Below, piece after piece: positions 1-10,321 of a stretch of DNA of 64,000 nt (its first letter is position 1; each line of letters starts with the position of its first letter). The stretch lies in contig NC_087073.1 of NCBI RefSeq assembly GCF_026151205.1, positions 19,930,837-19,994,836 of the forward strand. Direction: 5' to 3'. Below the pieces are notes generated by a model. The model was not told the DNA's origin, made no database searches, and saw nothing but the letters and a program-made list of their open reading frames with translations. The position numbers were made by a program, and so were the translations under genes. This stretch comes from Bolinopsis microptera (taxonomy: Eukaryota; Ctenophora; Tentaculata; Lobata; Bolinopsidae).

Positions 1-414
1 ATGTTGAAGACGCGACGACGCGACGCGACGATTCGAACGATTCGATTATATTCACGGGTCCGATTAAATTAATTTTTGCGCGTCAAATTAATATATAAGT
101 TTGCTCGATCGTCTGATCTGCGAGGGTTTAACAACAAAGAAGGCGCGTTCTTTGTCTGCTTAAAAAGTTTAAAAATTATCATGTTTTATTTGAAATAGCT
201 TGAAAATACGTAAGTTAAAGTAACCACCTGCACCCGACAATCAACATTATCGCGGCGATCTTCGTTCGCCCACTCAGTACCCATGATGATGTCTTCAGCT
301 CGTAACACTGGTACTATTCATCATATAATACGTTGTGTGTCCGTTTTACCCAAAAAGGGACGCAGTGTGTTGCAAGGTACTATTGAGTGATGTTAGCTCT
401 CGTAACACGGTAAT

Positions 415-713
415 ATGTTCAGGTACTACTGCGTGATGTTGGCAATTGGGATGATATGCTTTATGTCCGCATTTATTGCAGTCTGCAGTAAGACTGTCAA
501 ACCTCCGCCCTACCCTAGAGGAGGTAAGAAATCTACAAGATTAATACTGTGCTCCTATACCTTTAAATATGATGTTATGAACATTTCAAAATTGTGAAGC
601 ACTAAAGTTGAATCCTCAAATTTGTGTAGTGTAATCTGAGAGATGCATTGCCCAACTTCCCAGTGGTTGGTGGAGATTACTTCCAACTGAATAGAGGCCG
701 TTATATGCAGTGA
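415..713 (+). CDS. Possible two-exon secreted/membrane micropeptide (about 52 aa)
   Basis: I do not recognise a family. Exon 1 (415-523) starts at an ATG and encodes a strongly hydrophobic stretch at about residues 6-24 (Cys/Met/Ile/Phe/Ala-rich), then a short Pro-rich piece (PPPYPRG). It ends at a strong donor (GAG|GTAAGA). Exon 2 (664-713) follows an acceptor ending CTTCCCAG and continues in phase to a TGA, adding about 16 residues (VGGDYFQLNRGRYMQ). The intron would be 140 nt, in line with other introns in this window. The hydrophobic stretch could be a signal peptide, giving a secreted peptide of about 28 residues, or a single membrane anchor. The sequence around the start codon is partly repeated about 45 bp upstream (GGTACTA..G.GTGATGTTRGC), which weakens the case. 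Phase match and the good donor are the only support; no homology is claimed. Confidence 0.3.
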
Positions 714-2555
714 CATGGTACGTTTCGGTTAAACTGGTAAATCTTTGGATGTGAGGTGTAATATATGATGACGTGAAAGCCCTGGTGTCATGCCTGTCCC
801 AAATATTAGCTGATGTCGGAGGGGAGCGACGAAAGTTTCGTATCCCTCTGATAAATTCTCTCAGTGAAATTGAACGTTGCAGCCCTATGTAATATCCGCC
901 AAATAGACTGTGCAGTATGTAAAGTTACAAAACCCTCGAGTTGAATATAGGAATGTACTCTAATTAATCCTCTCCTTTTATAGATCACAGTAACCTCCGC
1001 TGAAACACTGCTAATGTTCAGATCTGCTAGATCCATTGTTCTGTACGCGCTGACTAACACAGTCAATATGCCTCATCTTTTGCATGAAGCCTGCCTGACC
1101 AAAACCGCTCGCGTGCATGAACTGTGAGGCTGCTACAATTAATGGCATTTACATGATAGGACAAGTGATGAGAAGCTGACATACACTATTTCCCTCAGGT
1201 GAACGGATGAGTTACCCGGTTACTTACAAAAACGTCAACTCAATCGAGATGAGGGCGACAGGGCACATGTAAATTGTAACCCCGTCCTTGTTTCTTTCTG
1301 TGACATAAAGCAAGACTAATTGGATGACGAGCTGTGTTATTTATTCAGCTATCATGGAAAATATTGTAAATAAACAAGCCTGGATGAGGCACTCACGGGG
1401 AGATGAAGAAGATGATGATCGACTCAATTATTGAACTGCCACGCAAGAACCTTAATTTGTAGTTCAGAATTTCTTTAATATTTTTAGCAGAATCTGCACA
1501 TTCGTTGATTTTTATGTTACTGTATGTGTATTGTTTTATCGAGTTGTTGATCGTCTTTCTCGAACGATGCAACTCACCTGGTATGTGAAATGAGAAGGTC
1601 TCTGTAACACCTCTGTAACACCTCTGTAACACTTTACGTAACACCTTGAGTACACGATATGCTGTTTTGTATGTAGCTTAATTGATGACCTTATTAAAAC
1701 CCGATATAACGTATATATATATGCACTATGCAGATTGCAGTTTAATCACCTTTGACAGGATTGGTCTATTCATGCACTTTTGCAATGTGCAACTCAGTGT
1801 CTCACATGTCATTAAAGCTATTTTGCTGCTAAAATATTGTGAACACACAAACTTGCAGGAAGAGATTGTTACATTTCCATCTTGAATTTTGTGGCAGCTA
1901 GTATTTCGTGAAACTTTGATTGTGTTGTGTGTATGTAATTTGAATACGGTCGGAGCTTTATGTAAAATGCCAAGTTTGTTCGTAGGTGTAAGGGTTGTTT
2001 TGAGGACGTTAAAACGGTTTGAAAGGATTTAGTTTATATTTTAATGAAGATGATTTGCTTTATAAACTTATTTTTAGTTTCTACTTAATTGTGACCTTAC
2101 GATTTAGATGATTAACCCCTTTCCATTGGGTACGCTTTCAGTTTATTCAGAAGCGAGAAAACAAATATCATTTGTTGAAATTAGAAATAATCGTACAATG
2201 CATTTATTCGTTACATTTGTCAAGACAACAGTGTTACGATCATGAAAATAGATTATTAAATTAAATCTTTAATTCTAAATTGCTGTCTGAACATATATAA
2301 TATTTGATACAATCCAATTGATTTGAAGCTTTGTCTTGCAATTTTATACATTTTAATATTTTCTTTAACCTCGCATCTAACAAAACAAACAATAGTAATA
2401 AAGTGGCTCAATGACCACTAAATAGACCATTTATAGGCTTTTCCTCGAACTTTCTCACCGATCTAAATATCATCAATTCGTAAATCGAAAGCAAGAAACA
2501 TCTCCCTCATAATTTTTCATCTGAAATATTTCTTTTACAGTATTACACAACTGCT
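714..2555. other. Non-coding stretch, no gene seen
   Basis: Only short chance open frames are present, none with a recognisable motif or convincing splice context. A small run of GTAACACCTCT repeats sits at about 1605-1650. AT content rises from about 2040 onward. Confidence 0.5.
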
Positions 2556-2640
2556 TGTATCACGTTGCGACCCCCACGGTCGTTTCACGATACAGGGGGA
2601 GCCGCGCACTTCGTGCGCGGCGGGTCATACAACGTATGAC
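2556..2640. other. Cluster of three adjacent perfect or near-perfect hairpins
   Basis: Three inverted repeats lie back to back. The first (2556-2594) pairs TGTATC with GATACA and, nested inside, GCGACC with GGTCGT around a CCCAC loop. The second (2601-2621) is GCCGCGCAC / GTGCGCGGC with a TTC loop. The third (2624-2640) is GTCATAC / GTATGAC with an AAC loop. The GC-rich block stands out sharply from the AT-rich flanks and lies about 50 bp before the R2-like element remnant. It could be a structured RNA, a transposon end, or part of the element's untranslated region. It does not fit a tRNA, and I see no hammerhead core. Confidence 0.5.
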
Positions 2641-2689
2641 AAACAACTGCAAGCATTGTTCATATTATATACCTTAGTTCCCAAAAATT

Positions 2690-4101
2690 TGTGTGCCATT
2701 ATATCTTTACTGGACTCCAGAAGTGCTGGGGATATCAGTACATGGTCCTTCCAAAAATGAAGTGGCCTCTTGCCATCTATGATATTCCGATCACAACAGT
2801 CACCAGATGGGAACAGAATACCAATAGTTTCCTCAGAAAGTGGCTAGGGGTGGGGCACACTCTGAGTGGTCTTTGTCTGTTCAGTCAATCATCCAGTGTG
2901 GCCTTACCGGTGAGCAGCTTGACAGATACATGGAAGATAGAGAAGTGTCGACTGTTGCAATCTTATCAGACATCTAAGGATGACCTGATTAAAGCAGTCC
3001 AGCCCCAAGTTCGTTCTGGTAGAGTTTGGATGCCTGAGACAGAACTGAAAGAGGCCAGAAGAGATTTGGTCTGTGAATCGGTACGAGGGATGTTGCAACC
3101 GCAAAAAAGAGTTGGCATCGGTTTTGGTGACTGGAAAAAACCTTGGGAGAGGATGGATGAGCGGGAAAGAGAGAGGGAGGTTATGCTGAGAGTGAAGGAG
3201 AACATTGAAAGAGAGAGGGAGGTGCAAGTAGGTTCTCTGGAGATGCAGAGCAGGTGGGATGAGTGGAGAGAGCTCGTAGTGAAGAAGTGAAGACGGATTT
3301 GAGCTGGCAAACACTTTTTAAGTATGGTGACTCACTTATTGGGTTCATGCTAAGTGCTGTGTACGGCACCCTCTTAACCCCCTCTATGGTTTCCAAGTGG
3401 AGTGAAGATGAGGATGGGAAGTGCAAGCTATGTGAGGAGAGGATGGGCAACATTCAGCACATTTTGGCTGGGTGTAAGGTGGCCCTTAGTCAAGGAATGT
3501 ATAGATGGCGGCACGACAAGGTTCTGAAGCAGATCTCTGAACAGGTTGTCTTCCATTGTGATCGCCGAGTGAACAAGGCCGGCGATGGAAGACAGTTCAT
3601 TGATTTTGTTCCTGCTGGGAGGAGGAAAGCAGGTACAGACGACCGGAAGGAGAGTTGTGGTTTTGGAATCCTGAGTGGGTATCGGGATTGCTGTCATACC
3701 TTGAGGGGCAGCTTAAGTTTCCCAGTGAAATTGTGTAAACACGGCTGAGGCCGGACCTTGTGATATTCTCAAGGTCGGCAAAGACAGTTATTTGGTGGGA
3801 GCTAACAGTACCATCTGAAGAGCGGATCGCTGAATCGCACGAGTACAAACTCTACCGATACAGCGGTCTGCAGGCTGAGATTCAGGCGAAAGGTTGGTGC
3901 TGTTATAATGCCGCAGTCGAAGTTGGAGCTAGGGGAGTGGTGGCGCAGAGTTTGGAGAGAGCTGCGAGGAGGATTGGTTTTAGGGGAAGAGAGCTGAAGA
4001 AGCTGGTACGGGACAGTAGGAAAGAGGCAGCCCACTGTTCCAGATGGATCTACTTGTTGTCGGGGAGGAAAGAGTGGGAGTTCCGGAAGGTTGGAGCTTG
4101 A
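2690..4101 (+). pseudogene. R2/HERO-type non-LTR retrotransposon, 3' part of the single ORF, frameshifted
   Basis: Three overlapping reading frames together read as the C-terminal half of a site-specific non-LTR retroelement polyprotein. Frame 1 (to 3290) holds a region like the post-RT thumb (KWPLAIYDIP, FLRKWLGV). Frame 2 (about 3263-3748) carries a CX2CX8HX4C zinc knuckle (CKLCEERMGNIQHILAGC, about 3424-3476), followed by a segment typical of the linker before the endonuclease. Frame 3 (about 3745-4101) begins with RPDLVIF and WWELTVP, the PD-(D/E)XK signature of the restriction-like endonuclease used by R2, NeSL and HERO elements. Two frame changes and the absence of the reverse transcriptase palm and N-terminal DNA-binding fingers make this a dead, 5'-truncated copy. 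Assignment to one clade is uncertain. Confidence 0.75.
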
Positions 4102-4718
4102 GAGTTCACTATAACATAGATAGAGGTACCATAAACGTTATCTCGTCGCCAATTGCGAGCTCTAACGGGTCTCCTCAAGTGACTCTCGGATCAGATGGTG
4201 GTTCAAGGGTGGACTGCTGGGGCGCCTGACAGGAAACCGTATTGCGATTAAAGCCTCGAAACGGTGTCAGGTTGGTAACTGATGATTCTGATCCATGCTC
4301 CTGTGAGTTTGCTGTTGTATCTCAACTCGCTAAACTGAGGCATCTCCGCATCTTGGGTGAATATGCGTACATCTTCATACTAAACCCAGGTGTGGCATGT
4401 GTCAGTGAATACGGGCGAGCGGATGCAATAGCGAAGGTGGTGTGGCAAGGCCTAAAAGACACAGTCAGATAGTTGTCAGCTCGCTGACTGTAAGGGAGAA
4501 GGTATATCCGTATTTCGCTGCTACTGATGCAGTCCTTGATCTGGCAATCAAGGCTTCTCTGTTTTTCGTCTAACTATGTACCGTTGGGCTTGTGGAACCC
4601 GTAAGGGGACCATACATAGGTTTGAATGGTTTGTGCACCAAGAGGAGTGAGGGAATGAGGGTTGAAGAGAGAGAGCTAGAGAGTTGTTAGGGTGGTTAGG
4701 ATCAGTAGGTGGAGAGAA
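4102..4718 (+). other. Probable 3' untranslated tail of the R2-like element
   Basis: The sequence follows the endonuclease stop and is more GC-rich than the surroundings, with purine-rich runs near 4640-4700. A short open frame at 4242-4472 has no recognisable domain. The 3' end of the element is not sharply visible; it probably lies before the direct repeat that starts near 4719. Confidence 0.35.
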
Positions 4719-5058
4719 TTTAAAACGAACAAAGCACAACCAAAGGAAGAACACGAGCATTTATATTAATGTAAGTTGATATGGTCTCTAACATTCACTA
4801 ACACATGCTGCAGTGTCAGGTTTCATTTTACGGAGAGACTACCATTATTACAGCTTAATTATGTAATGATTTAGTTAGTTTAGTACTCATGTTATAGTGA
4901 GTTATTTAATTACTATTTACAATTTAACTCGATTTATGTGGAACCGACCGGTATGGACTCTGGGGTTTGGGCAACTGAACTGGAAACTGCAGGATATCAA
5001 TCTCTTTTTCCGATAAACGGATCTTAACTCTAAGAAACCGAGTTGAGATTAAAGTAAT
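4719..5058. repeat. Direct repeat copy 1 (about 335 bp) flanking the NERD-helicase locus
   Basis: From AATTTAAAACGAACAAAGCA to the end of a CCGAGTTGAGA segment this block is closely similar, in the same orientation, to 9526-9855. Shared landmarks include GAACACGAGCATTTATATTA, GTGCAGTGTCAGG or its variant, and TATCAATCTCTTTTTCCG. It does not begin TG and end CA, so it is not an obvious retroviral-type LTR. It may be a dispersed repeat family or the boundary of a duplicated or mobile segment. Confidence 0.7.
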
Positions 5059-5405
5059 AATGCAATTTTTACACAAAATTATAAATATAATAAGCATACT
5101 AAGTCACTGCTATAGAATACAACTGGTTCTCAAAAAAATTCCAGAACTTTATATATTATTGTGTTTTTATTCAATTTTATAGAATCGTCTAAAATTTTAT
5201 TTGATGCTTAAATATAAAATCACGTACATTTACTATTATTTGTATTATCACCAAGTGAACCGACTACAAACGAATAAACAGCAGTACAACATCAGGCTTC
5301 ATACTTTTCAAATTTGTACCGTTTGTTTATTCATAAAATATTTGAATCATTAATTAATAAATTAATCTGGTTTAGTTAATAAATTGTATTTTAAAGTTTG
5401 AAGTG
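5059..5405. other. AT-rich 3' flank of the NERD-helicase gene
   Basis: No open frame or repeat was recognised. The stretch presumably contains the 3' UTR and polyadenylation site of the minus-strand gene that ends at 5406. Confidence 0.4.
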
Positions 5406-7622
5406 TTAATGATATCTTACTTCAACAGAATCTTTAAGGTTATCAAGTAGACTACACATACGAGGATAATCCTCAAGTATAGTAACTTTATCAGGAAACA
5501 TTATTACTGTGCACTTAACTCGTGCTCGTGATATGGCAAGATATAAATGTTCTGAATCGAATGACAATTTTCCAGACCCTTCAATAACTGTCCCAGGTTC
5601 ACAATCATATAACTGTTGTAGTGTTATAACTGCAGGCCATTCTTTTGAATATGTTGACTGGACATGGTATGGTGTAATATTATCCTTTGAAGATAATACC
5701 CAATCCACAATGGTTTTAACTAAAGTGTCTGTGACAGTACCCCAACGATTGTAAATAATACCCACATCATTACCATCTGTCCTATCATCAAAACATAATT
5801 CTTCAAATTCCTTGTCAAAAATAGAATATATAAGTTCCTCGTTAAACTTTTTCAGAACATGAACGATAGTTTTTGGTCCATGTATGTAGTGCCCGGGGGC
5901 TTGTAAAATGGCGAAATCGTTTCTAAATGTTGAAACAAGGTTTCCCGGCTCCGGCTCAATGATATGTTCTCGAATGACTGACAATGATCTCGACAAATCG
6001 GAGGTGTTTCTCAAATTTTTTGATAGACTTACAAGCTGTGTAGATGATAATTCGTCGTTAAGAAGTCTGGCTAGTCTAGAGTCATGTTTTAACCTTTCCT
6101 CCTCATCAGCAAAATAAAGCGGATTTTGTAACGTGTCACATGAGATCCAAACATGACAAGAACATGACAGTTCTAACACTGCTTTAAATACATCATACTC
6201 TTTGACCATTTTTCCTTTTACTTTATCCCACCTTAACACTGCTTGAATATCGTCGAAAAACACGTGAATTCCTTTTCCTTGAAATAAACGTATTAAGATT
6301 ATTAGCGATGTATTATCGATGCCGTCGATATAGTTAGTTTCAGTATTAAAATCCTTAAGCATCATTATGACAACTTGTTTGTCATTAAGATAGCCTCTTA
6401 TTTTACGCCAGATTTCATCAGCAGGTTTACCAATCATTTCTCTCTTAAAAATAGAAACGTGCTTAACACCTGCTTTTTCTAGCGGCATATGTAGATGCTC
6501 TGGGGATGTCATGACTTCATCAATGTAACACGTTTCACAGAATAAAACAATTTTGTTGTCTTCACTTGACAATGCTAGTTGTAGTATCTTAGCTAGTAGT
6601 ACAACAGTTTTACCAGCTCCAGCGGGTCCATTGATCCACAAGAACTTCTCATTTGATTTTATCAAATCGTACTGTTGTTTAGTCAAGTTGTCTATTCCTA
6701 AAAAGTCCTTGACAATTGTGGGTGATGGAATGACGTCAGGGTTATTGCTCTTGAAGGTAAATCTTCCTGAACGCAGTTGCTCGCTGATTTTTACTATACA
6801 CTTACCCAAACTACATTTGGACTTATCACAAATGGTCTTGTCTGTACACCATATAGCTAATAATAAGTTCCTGACATTTTCATGTTTGGTGCGAAACTCA
6901 GGATGCAAAGGCTCATCCAACATTAGATCACTTACATTGTCTTTCCACCAATCACTGAAATCTTCCAAATCTTCTTTGAAAATTATTAATGAAAGTTTAT
7001 CCCTGCTAAGCGGAAATTCTTTTTTGAATGCTTTTTGAAAGTTGGGGTAAACGGTAAACTGGAGAACTGTTAACCGTTTACAAAATCTTTTAACAAATTG
7101 TACCATCTTGTTCCTCTGGTCCAGTGATTTCTGGAACGTTTTGGCCAATGCTTGCGACTGTTGATCTTTGTTACACCCAGGGTCTGATTGATTCCCGATA
7201 TGACCCATATTCTTCACTTCAATAATTACAAAGCAGTTTGGTGCTATCACTACAAAGTCGCACTCGCCTTCTCTGTTAGTTGCTCTCTTCTTGCACTCTG
7301 TACATTTTCGTTTAACATGGGTTAAATCTCCCAGATAATATTGGAAATGAGTATATTCAAAACTATGAAGAACAATAAAATCTCCACCACTCAGTTTCTC
7401 CAAAGCTCTGTATACAATAACCTCAGCCTCATAGTTGAGTTGCTGGTTTCTATCATTTTCAAAACTACATCCGGGCTGATCATCAGGGTAAAGGTCTACA
7501 TACTTTTGTTGAGGAGCTCTGGGTAACATGATGGGATGTTTGTCTCCCGTTGAACAGTAGGTTTTAAATATCTCATATCCATTGCGCAGGTATTTCTCGT
7601 ACTGTGTTTCTTTCCGGGTCAT
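5406..7622 (-). CDS. NERD nuclease-domain + superfamily 1 (UvrD-like) helicase, 738 aa, intronless
   Basis: This is one uninterrupted frame from an ATG at 7622 to a TAA at 5406. Residues about 60-140 match the NERD domain, a PD-(D/E)XK-type nuclease fold: an NYEAE segment (65-67), D122 in GECDFVVI, and the E135-V-K137 pair in FVIIEVKN. C107 and C110 form a CX2C pair. Residues about 312-738 are a helicase core: Q-like TKQQYDL (314), Walker A GPAGAGKT (332-339), motif II HVFFDDIQ (453-460; DDxQ rather than the usual DExQ), motif III-like ISCDTLQ, motif IV-like LSKNLRN (533), and motif VI LYLAISRAR (694-701). Family knowledge: NERD-helicase fusions are common in bacteria and some are linked to nucleic-acid defence. 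Here the role is unknown; a nucleic-acid translocase/nuclease is inferred. The absence of introns, against 11 and 25 exons in its neighbours, suggests retroposition, transfer or carriage on an element. Confidence 0.85.
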   Translation of the reverse strand: MTRKETQYEKYLRNGYEIFKTYCSTGDKHPIMLPRAPQQKYVDLYPDDQPGCSFENDRNQQLNYEAEVIVYRALEKLSGGDFIVLHSFEYTHFQYYLGDLTHVKRKCTECKKRATNREGECDFVVIAPNCFVIIEVKNMGHIGNQSDPGCNKDQQSQALAKTFQKSLDQRNKMVQFVKRFCKRLTVLQFTVYPNFQKAFKKEFPLSRDKLSLIIFKEDLEDFSDWWKDNVSDLMLDEPLHPEFRTKHENVRNLLLAIWCTDKTICDKSKCSLGKCIVKISEQLRSGRFTFKSNNPDVIPSPTIVKDFLGIDNLTKQQYDLIKSNEKFLWINGPAGAGKTVVLLAKILQLALSSEDNKIVLFCETCYIDEVMTSPEHLHMPLEKAGVKHVSIFKREMIGKPADEIWRKIRGYLNDKQVVIMMLKDFNTETNYIDGIDNTSLIILIRLFQGKGIHVFFDDIQAVLRWDKVKGKMVKEYDVFKAVLELSCSCHVWISCDTLQNPLYFADEEERLKHDSRLARLLNDELSSTQLVSLSKNLRNTSDLSRSLSVIREHIIEPEPGNLVSTFRNDFAILQAPGHYIHGPKTIVHVLKKFNEELIYSIFDKEFEELCFDDRTDGNDVGIIYNRWGTVTDTLVKTIVDWVLSSKDNITPYHVQSTYSKEWPAVITLQQLYDCEPGTVIEGSGKLSFDSEHLYLAISRARVKCTVIMFPDKVTILEDYPRMCSLLDNLKDSVEVRYH

Positions 7623-7812
7623 AGCAATCTTCGCTGTAGTGTAAATGTTTTGTATATCAGTTTTAATTAACCTTGTCAGCTAAACAAATGTAAAATAATA
7701 CCGAGGTTCTGACGCTATACTACTAGGGGGTCGTTCACATATTACGTAATCCATTTTCGGAACATTTTTACCCCCCCCCCCCCTCTGTAATCAGTTTTAC
7801 ACAAGCTATTGT

Positions 7813-9045
7813 TTGTCTGGTGCCATGCCAAGTACACCCTTCCTCGCATTGAATCACCTTACTGACACCCCAGACACCATACTATTCCTGAGGGGCGAAG
7901 CAGCGAAGGGGGCAGCAAGGCTTCAAGCCTACGGCAGCCTCACTCTTGAAACTATCGCCCACGGCCACAGGAAGGGAACTATCAAAAACCACACCACAAT
8001 CAACAAACAATTCATGGAGGATCTCAACATACCACCTAGAGCCACAAGAGACCTCACAGCACCAACCATGATGCTGGGACGGCACTTCACCGTCACCACT
8101 CCTGGAACTAACAACACTGAATACAGAACCGCACTCCAACACACCATCGACAACATTACCAGTGAAACGATCACCTGCTACACAGACGGGTCTCTATCAG
8201 ACTCCGGAAGTGGGGCTGGGTACATCATCACGACTGACAACAACAACACCACCCTGGAAGAGAGATCATTCAAGCTCCCTGATTATTGCACTGTCTACCA
8301 GACAGAGCTCACTGCAATCATTGAAGCCTGCAAGTATCTCTCATCCTACACCAATTCACACATCATTATATGGTCTGATAGTCTCTCCTCCATACAAGCT
8401 ATTTCCTCGCTCTCAACGAGGAGCAGAACTACTAGAGACTGTTATGACACCCTTAACGCACTCGGATCGAACAACACTCTAGAGATCCGATGGATCGCAG
8501 CCCATATTGGGTTGTGGGGAAATGAAAAAGCGGATGAGCTGGCCAAGCTTGGCACGACCAGCGAACACGTTTTGAAATGTCCAATCCCTCAATCTTACAT
8601 CAAACGACAAATCGACAACAAAGTCCACAGACTGAATCAGGATATCTGGTTAACGGATGGTCCTAGACACACCAAACTAACACTTGGCCAAAAGCACACC
8701 AAAATAATCAAAAATATAAACACGTCACTCATCAACAATAGACAAGACTATAGAACCGCAGTCCACCTAATCACGGGCCACTGTGGCTTAAACAAACACC
8801 TCCACACCATCCGCAAATCAAGCACCAGTGCTTGTCCCATGTGCGGAGACGGAGAGGAGACTGTCTCACACTTTCTTGGACAGTGCCCAGCTATTGCCCA
8901 ACTAAGAGGTCAATACTTTCGGGACTATTACCTCTCGGTCAACGACATATTCGACAACCACCACATTACCACAATCGTCAACTTCACAAACCGCACCAAA
9001 CGCTTAATAGTACCAGAAGAACTGGATCAGACTGGCGTAACTTAG
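7813..9045 (+). pseudogene. LINE ORF2 C-terminal fragment: RNase H + zinc knuckle
   Basis: The open frame runs from the insertion boundary to a stop at 9045 (about 410 codons) and has no real start codon, because the 5' part was never copied. It shows the RNase H acidic set: CYTDGSLSDSGSGAGYI, TELTAIIEACKYL, IIWSDSLSSIQAI and an AHIGLWGNEKADELAK segment. A CX2CX8HX4C knuckle near the C-terminus (ACPMCGDGEETVSHFLGQC) follows. This arrangement is typical of Jockey/I-group LINEs whose ORF2 ends in RNase H. The frame is still fully open, so the insertion is recent. Degenerate relatives of this C-terminal segment lie in each unit of the tandem array at 21-37 kb. Confidence 0.85.
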
Positions 9046-9275
9046 CGCATTAACACATTACATATGCAGCCTTGCCTAACTGATATATAAACTCATCTGG
9101 TACCAAAGCGCGGTATTCCCATTCAGATCATTACCACCACCGTCCTCCACAATTCACACTGTTGTCCTCGACAAACCCCCCCTCATCCCAGAGGTAGGCA
9201 AAGCATCTTAATGCTATCCTCTAGTGGGCTTTCTATGCCCAGCCTCTCTTAAAAAAAAAAAAAAAAAAAAAAAAG
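7813..9275 (+). mobile_element. 5'-truncated LINE (RNase H-bearing) with poly-A tail and 8 bp target duplication
   Basis: The insertion is bounded exactly by GCTATTGT at 7805-7812 and again at 9276-9283. It ends in 24 A residues (9251-9274). It retains only the 3' end of ORF2 plus about 200 bp of 3' UTR. The clean target duplication shows a standard target-primed insertion that aborted early. It sits inside the TIR element, so it is the younger of the two. Confidence 0.88.
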
Positions 9276-9525
9276 GCTATTGTGTCAAAATTACACTAGC
9301 GTAATCATTTGGATACCCCCCCCCCCCCCTCCCCCTCAGCCGATGACGTAATATGTGAACGACCCCTAGGAGTTATAACCCATCAAGTATCAGTGCTTAG
9401 GATTTTAGCCGAAACTATTTTTTAAAGATGCAACCTGGTTTTGATAGAACTCCCGGATTTGCCACTTGCTAATCCCTAACGGTTAAGGGTTATTATACAA
9501 AGATGAACATCATTAAATTGAATCG

Positions 9526-9855
9526 TTAAATTTAAAATGAACAAAGCACAACCAAAGGAAGAACACGAGCATTTATATTAATATAAGTTGATATGGTCTC
9601 TAACATTCATAAACACCTGGTGCAGTGTCAGGTTTCATTTTACGGAGAAACTATCGTTATTACAACTTACTTATGTAATGATTTAATTAGTGTAGTACTC
9701 ATGTTATAGTGAGTCTTTAAGTGATCATAACAATTTACCTCGATTTATGTGGAACCGACTGGTCTGGGGCTTGGGCGACCGGACCGGAAAGTGCCGGATA
9801 TCAATCTCTTTTTCCGTTAAACGGATCTTAACTCTAGAAACCGAATTGAGAGTAA
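9526..9855. repeat. Direct repeat copy 2 (about 335 bp)
   Basis: This is the same-orientation partner of 4719-5058 (see that entry). Together the two copies enclose the NERD-helicase gene and the TIR element, 4.8 kb apart. Similarity starts abruptly at AATTTAAAATGAACAAAGCA and stops after CCGAATTGAGAGTAAA. Confidence 0.7.
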
Positions 9856-10321
9856 ATCGTTTTATGTAGAATTAAAGGTGCTAAAAGACAAAGAAGGACA
9901 CATACAAATAAAGACAACTTTAACTGCATCTAAATAACTACCATTAAGTTATCATTAACTTTACAACGTAAGATAATGAAATAACACGAAGAAACATACC
10001 TCAGGAAGCACAGAGAGCACAAAGAGAAATGACAGAAAAGTTACACTCACTAATTATAAGTTATAACACGGCTCATCTCCAGGTATTACATAATTCACAT
10101 TCCAGGACAACAACAGAACTACTCTTCTTAGATCATGGTACTGGAATGTGCATGTGACGTGTACCTTTATATTGAGCACAATTTATTTGAGCCCGATAAA
10201 TTTGGGCAGAAAATTTGAACTCATTTGGGCGACCGAAAATTTGGGCACAAATTCTTCGAAAAATGAACGATTTTCCACTAAAATTTCAGTTAGATATTTG
10301 CCTTAGTTCATTATTAATCCT
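9856..10321. other. Non-coding stretch, nothing recognised
   Basis: The sequence is AT-rich with TTTGGGC-type motifs near 10190-10250 that recur at about 14640-14700, outside the other end of the large inverted repeat. No gene is seen. Confidence 0.4.

Larger units (their letters stand above)
7727..9366. mobile_element. TIR DNA transposon/MITE with TAG target duplication, carrying a nested LINE
   Basis: The left end GGGGTCGTTCACATATTACG (from 7727) is matched by its reverse complement ending at 9366 (CGTAATATGTGAACGACCCC), giving TIRs of about 22 bp. A 3 bp direct duplication TAG lies immediately outside each end (7724-7726 and 9367-9369). Each end is followed inward by a long C-rich run. 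Without the nested LINE the element would be only about 170 bp, so it is non-autonomous. A solo end of the same family occurs at about 19053 and a degenerate one at about 11885. Confidence 0.8.

Noticed and set aside
2556-2640. tRNA or hammerhead ribozyme at the hairpin cluster
   Set aside because: There is no cloverleaf or A/B box pattern, and neither strand has the CTGATGA...GAAA hammerhead core.
4719-9855. Reading the NERD-helicase segment as an LTR retrotransposon
   Set aside because: The flanking repeats lack TG...CA ends, no gag/pol domains are present, and no primer-binding site is evident.
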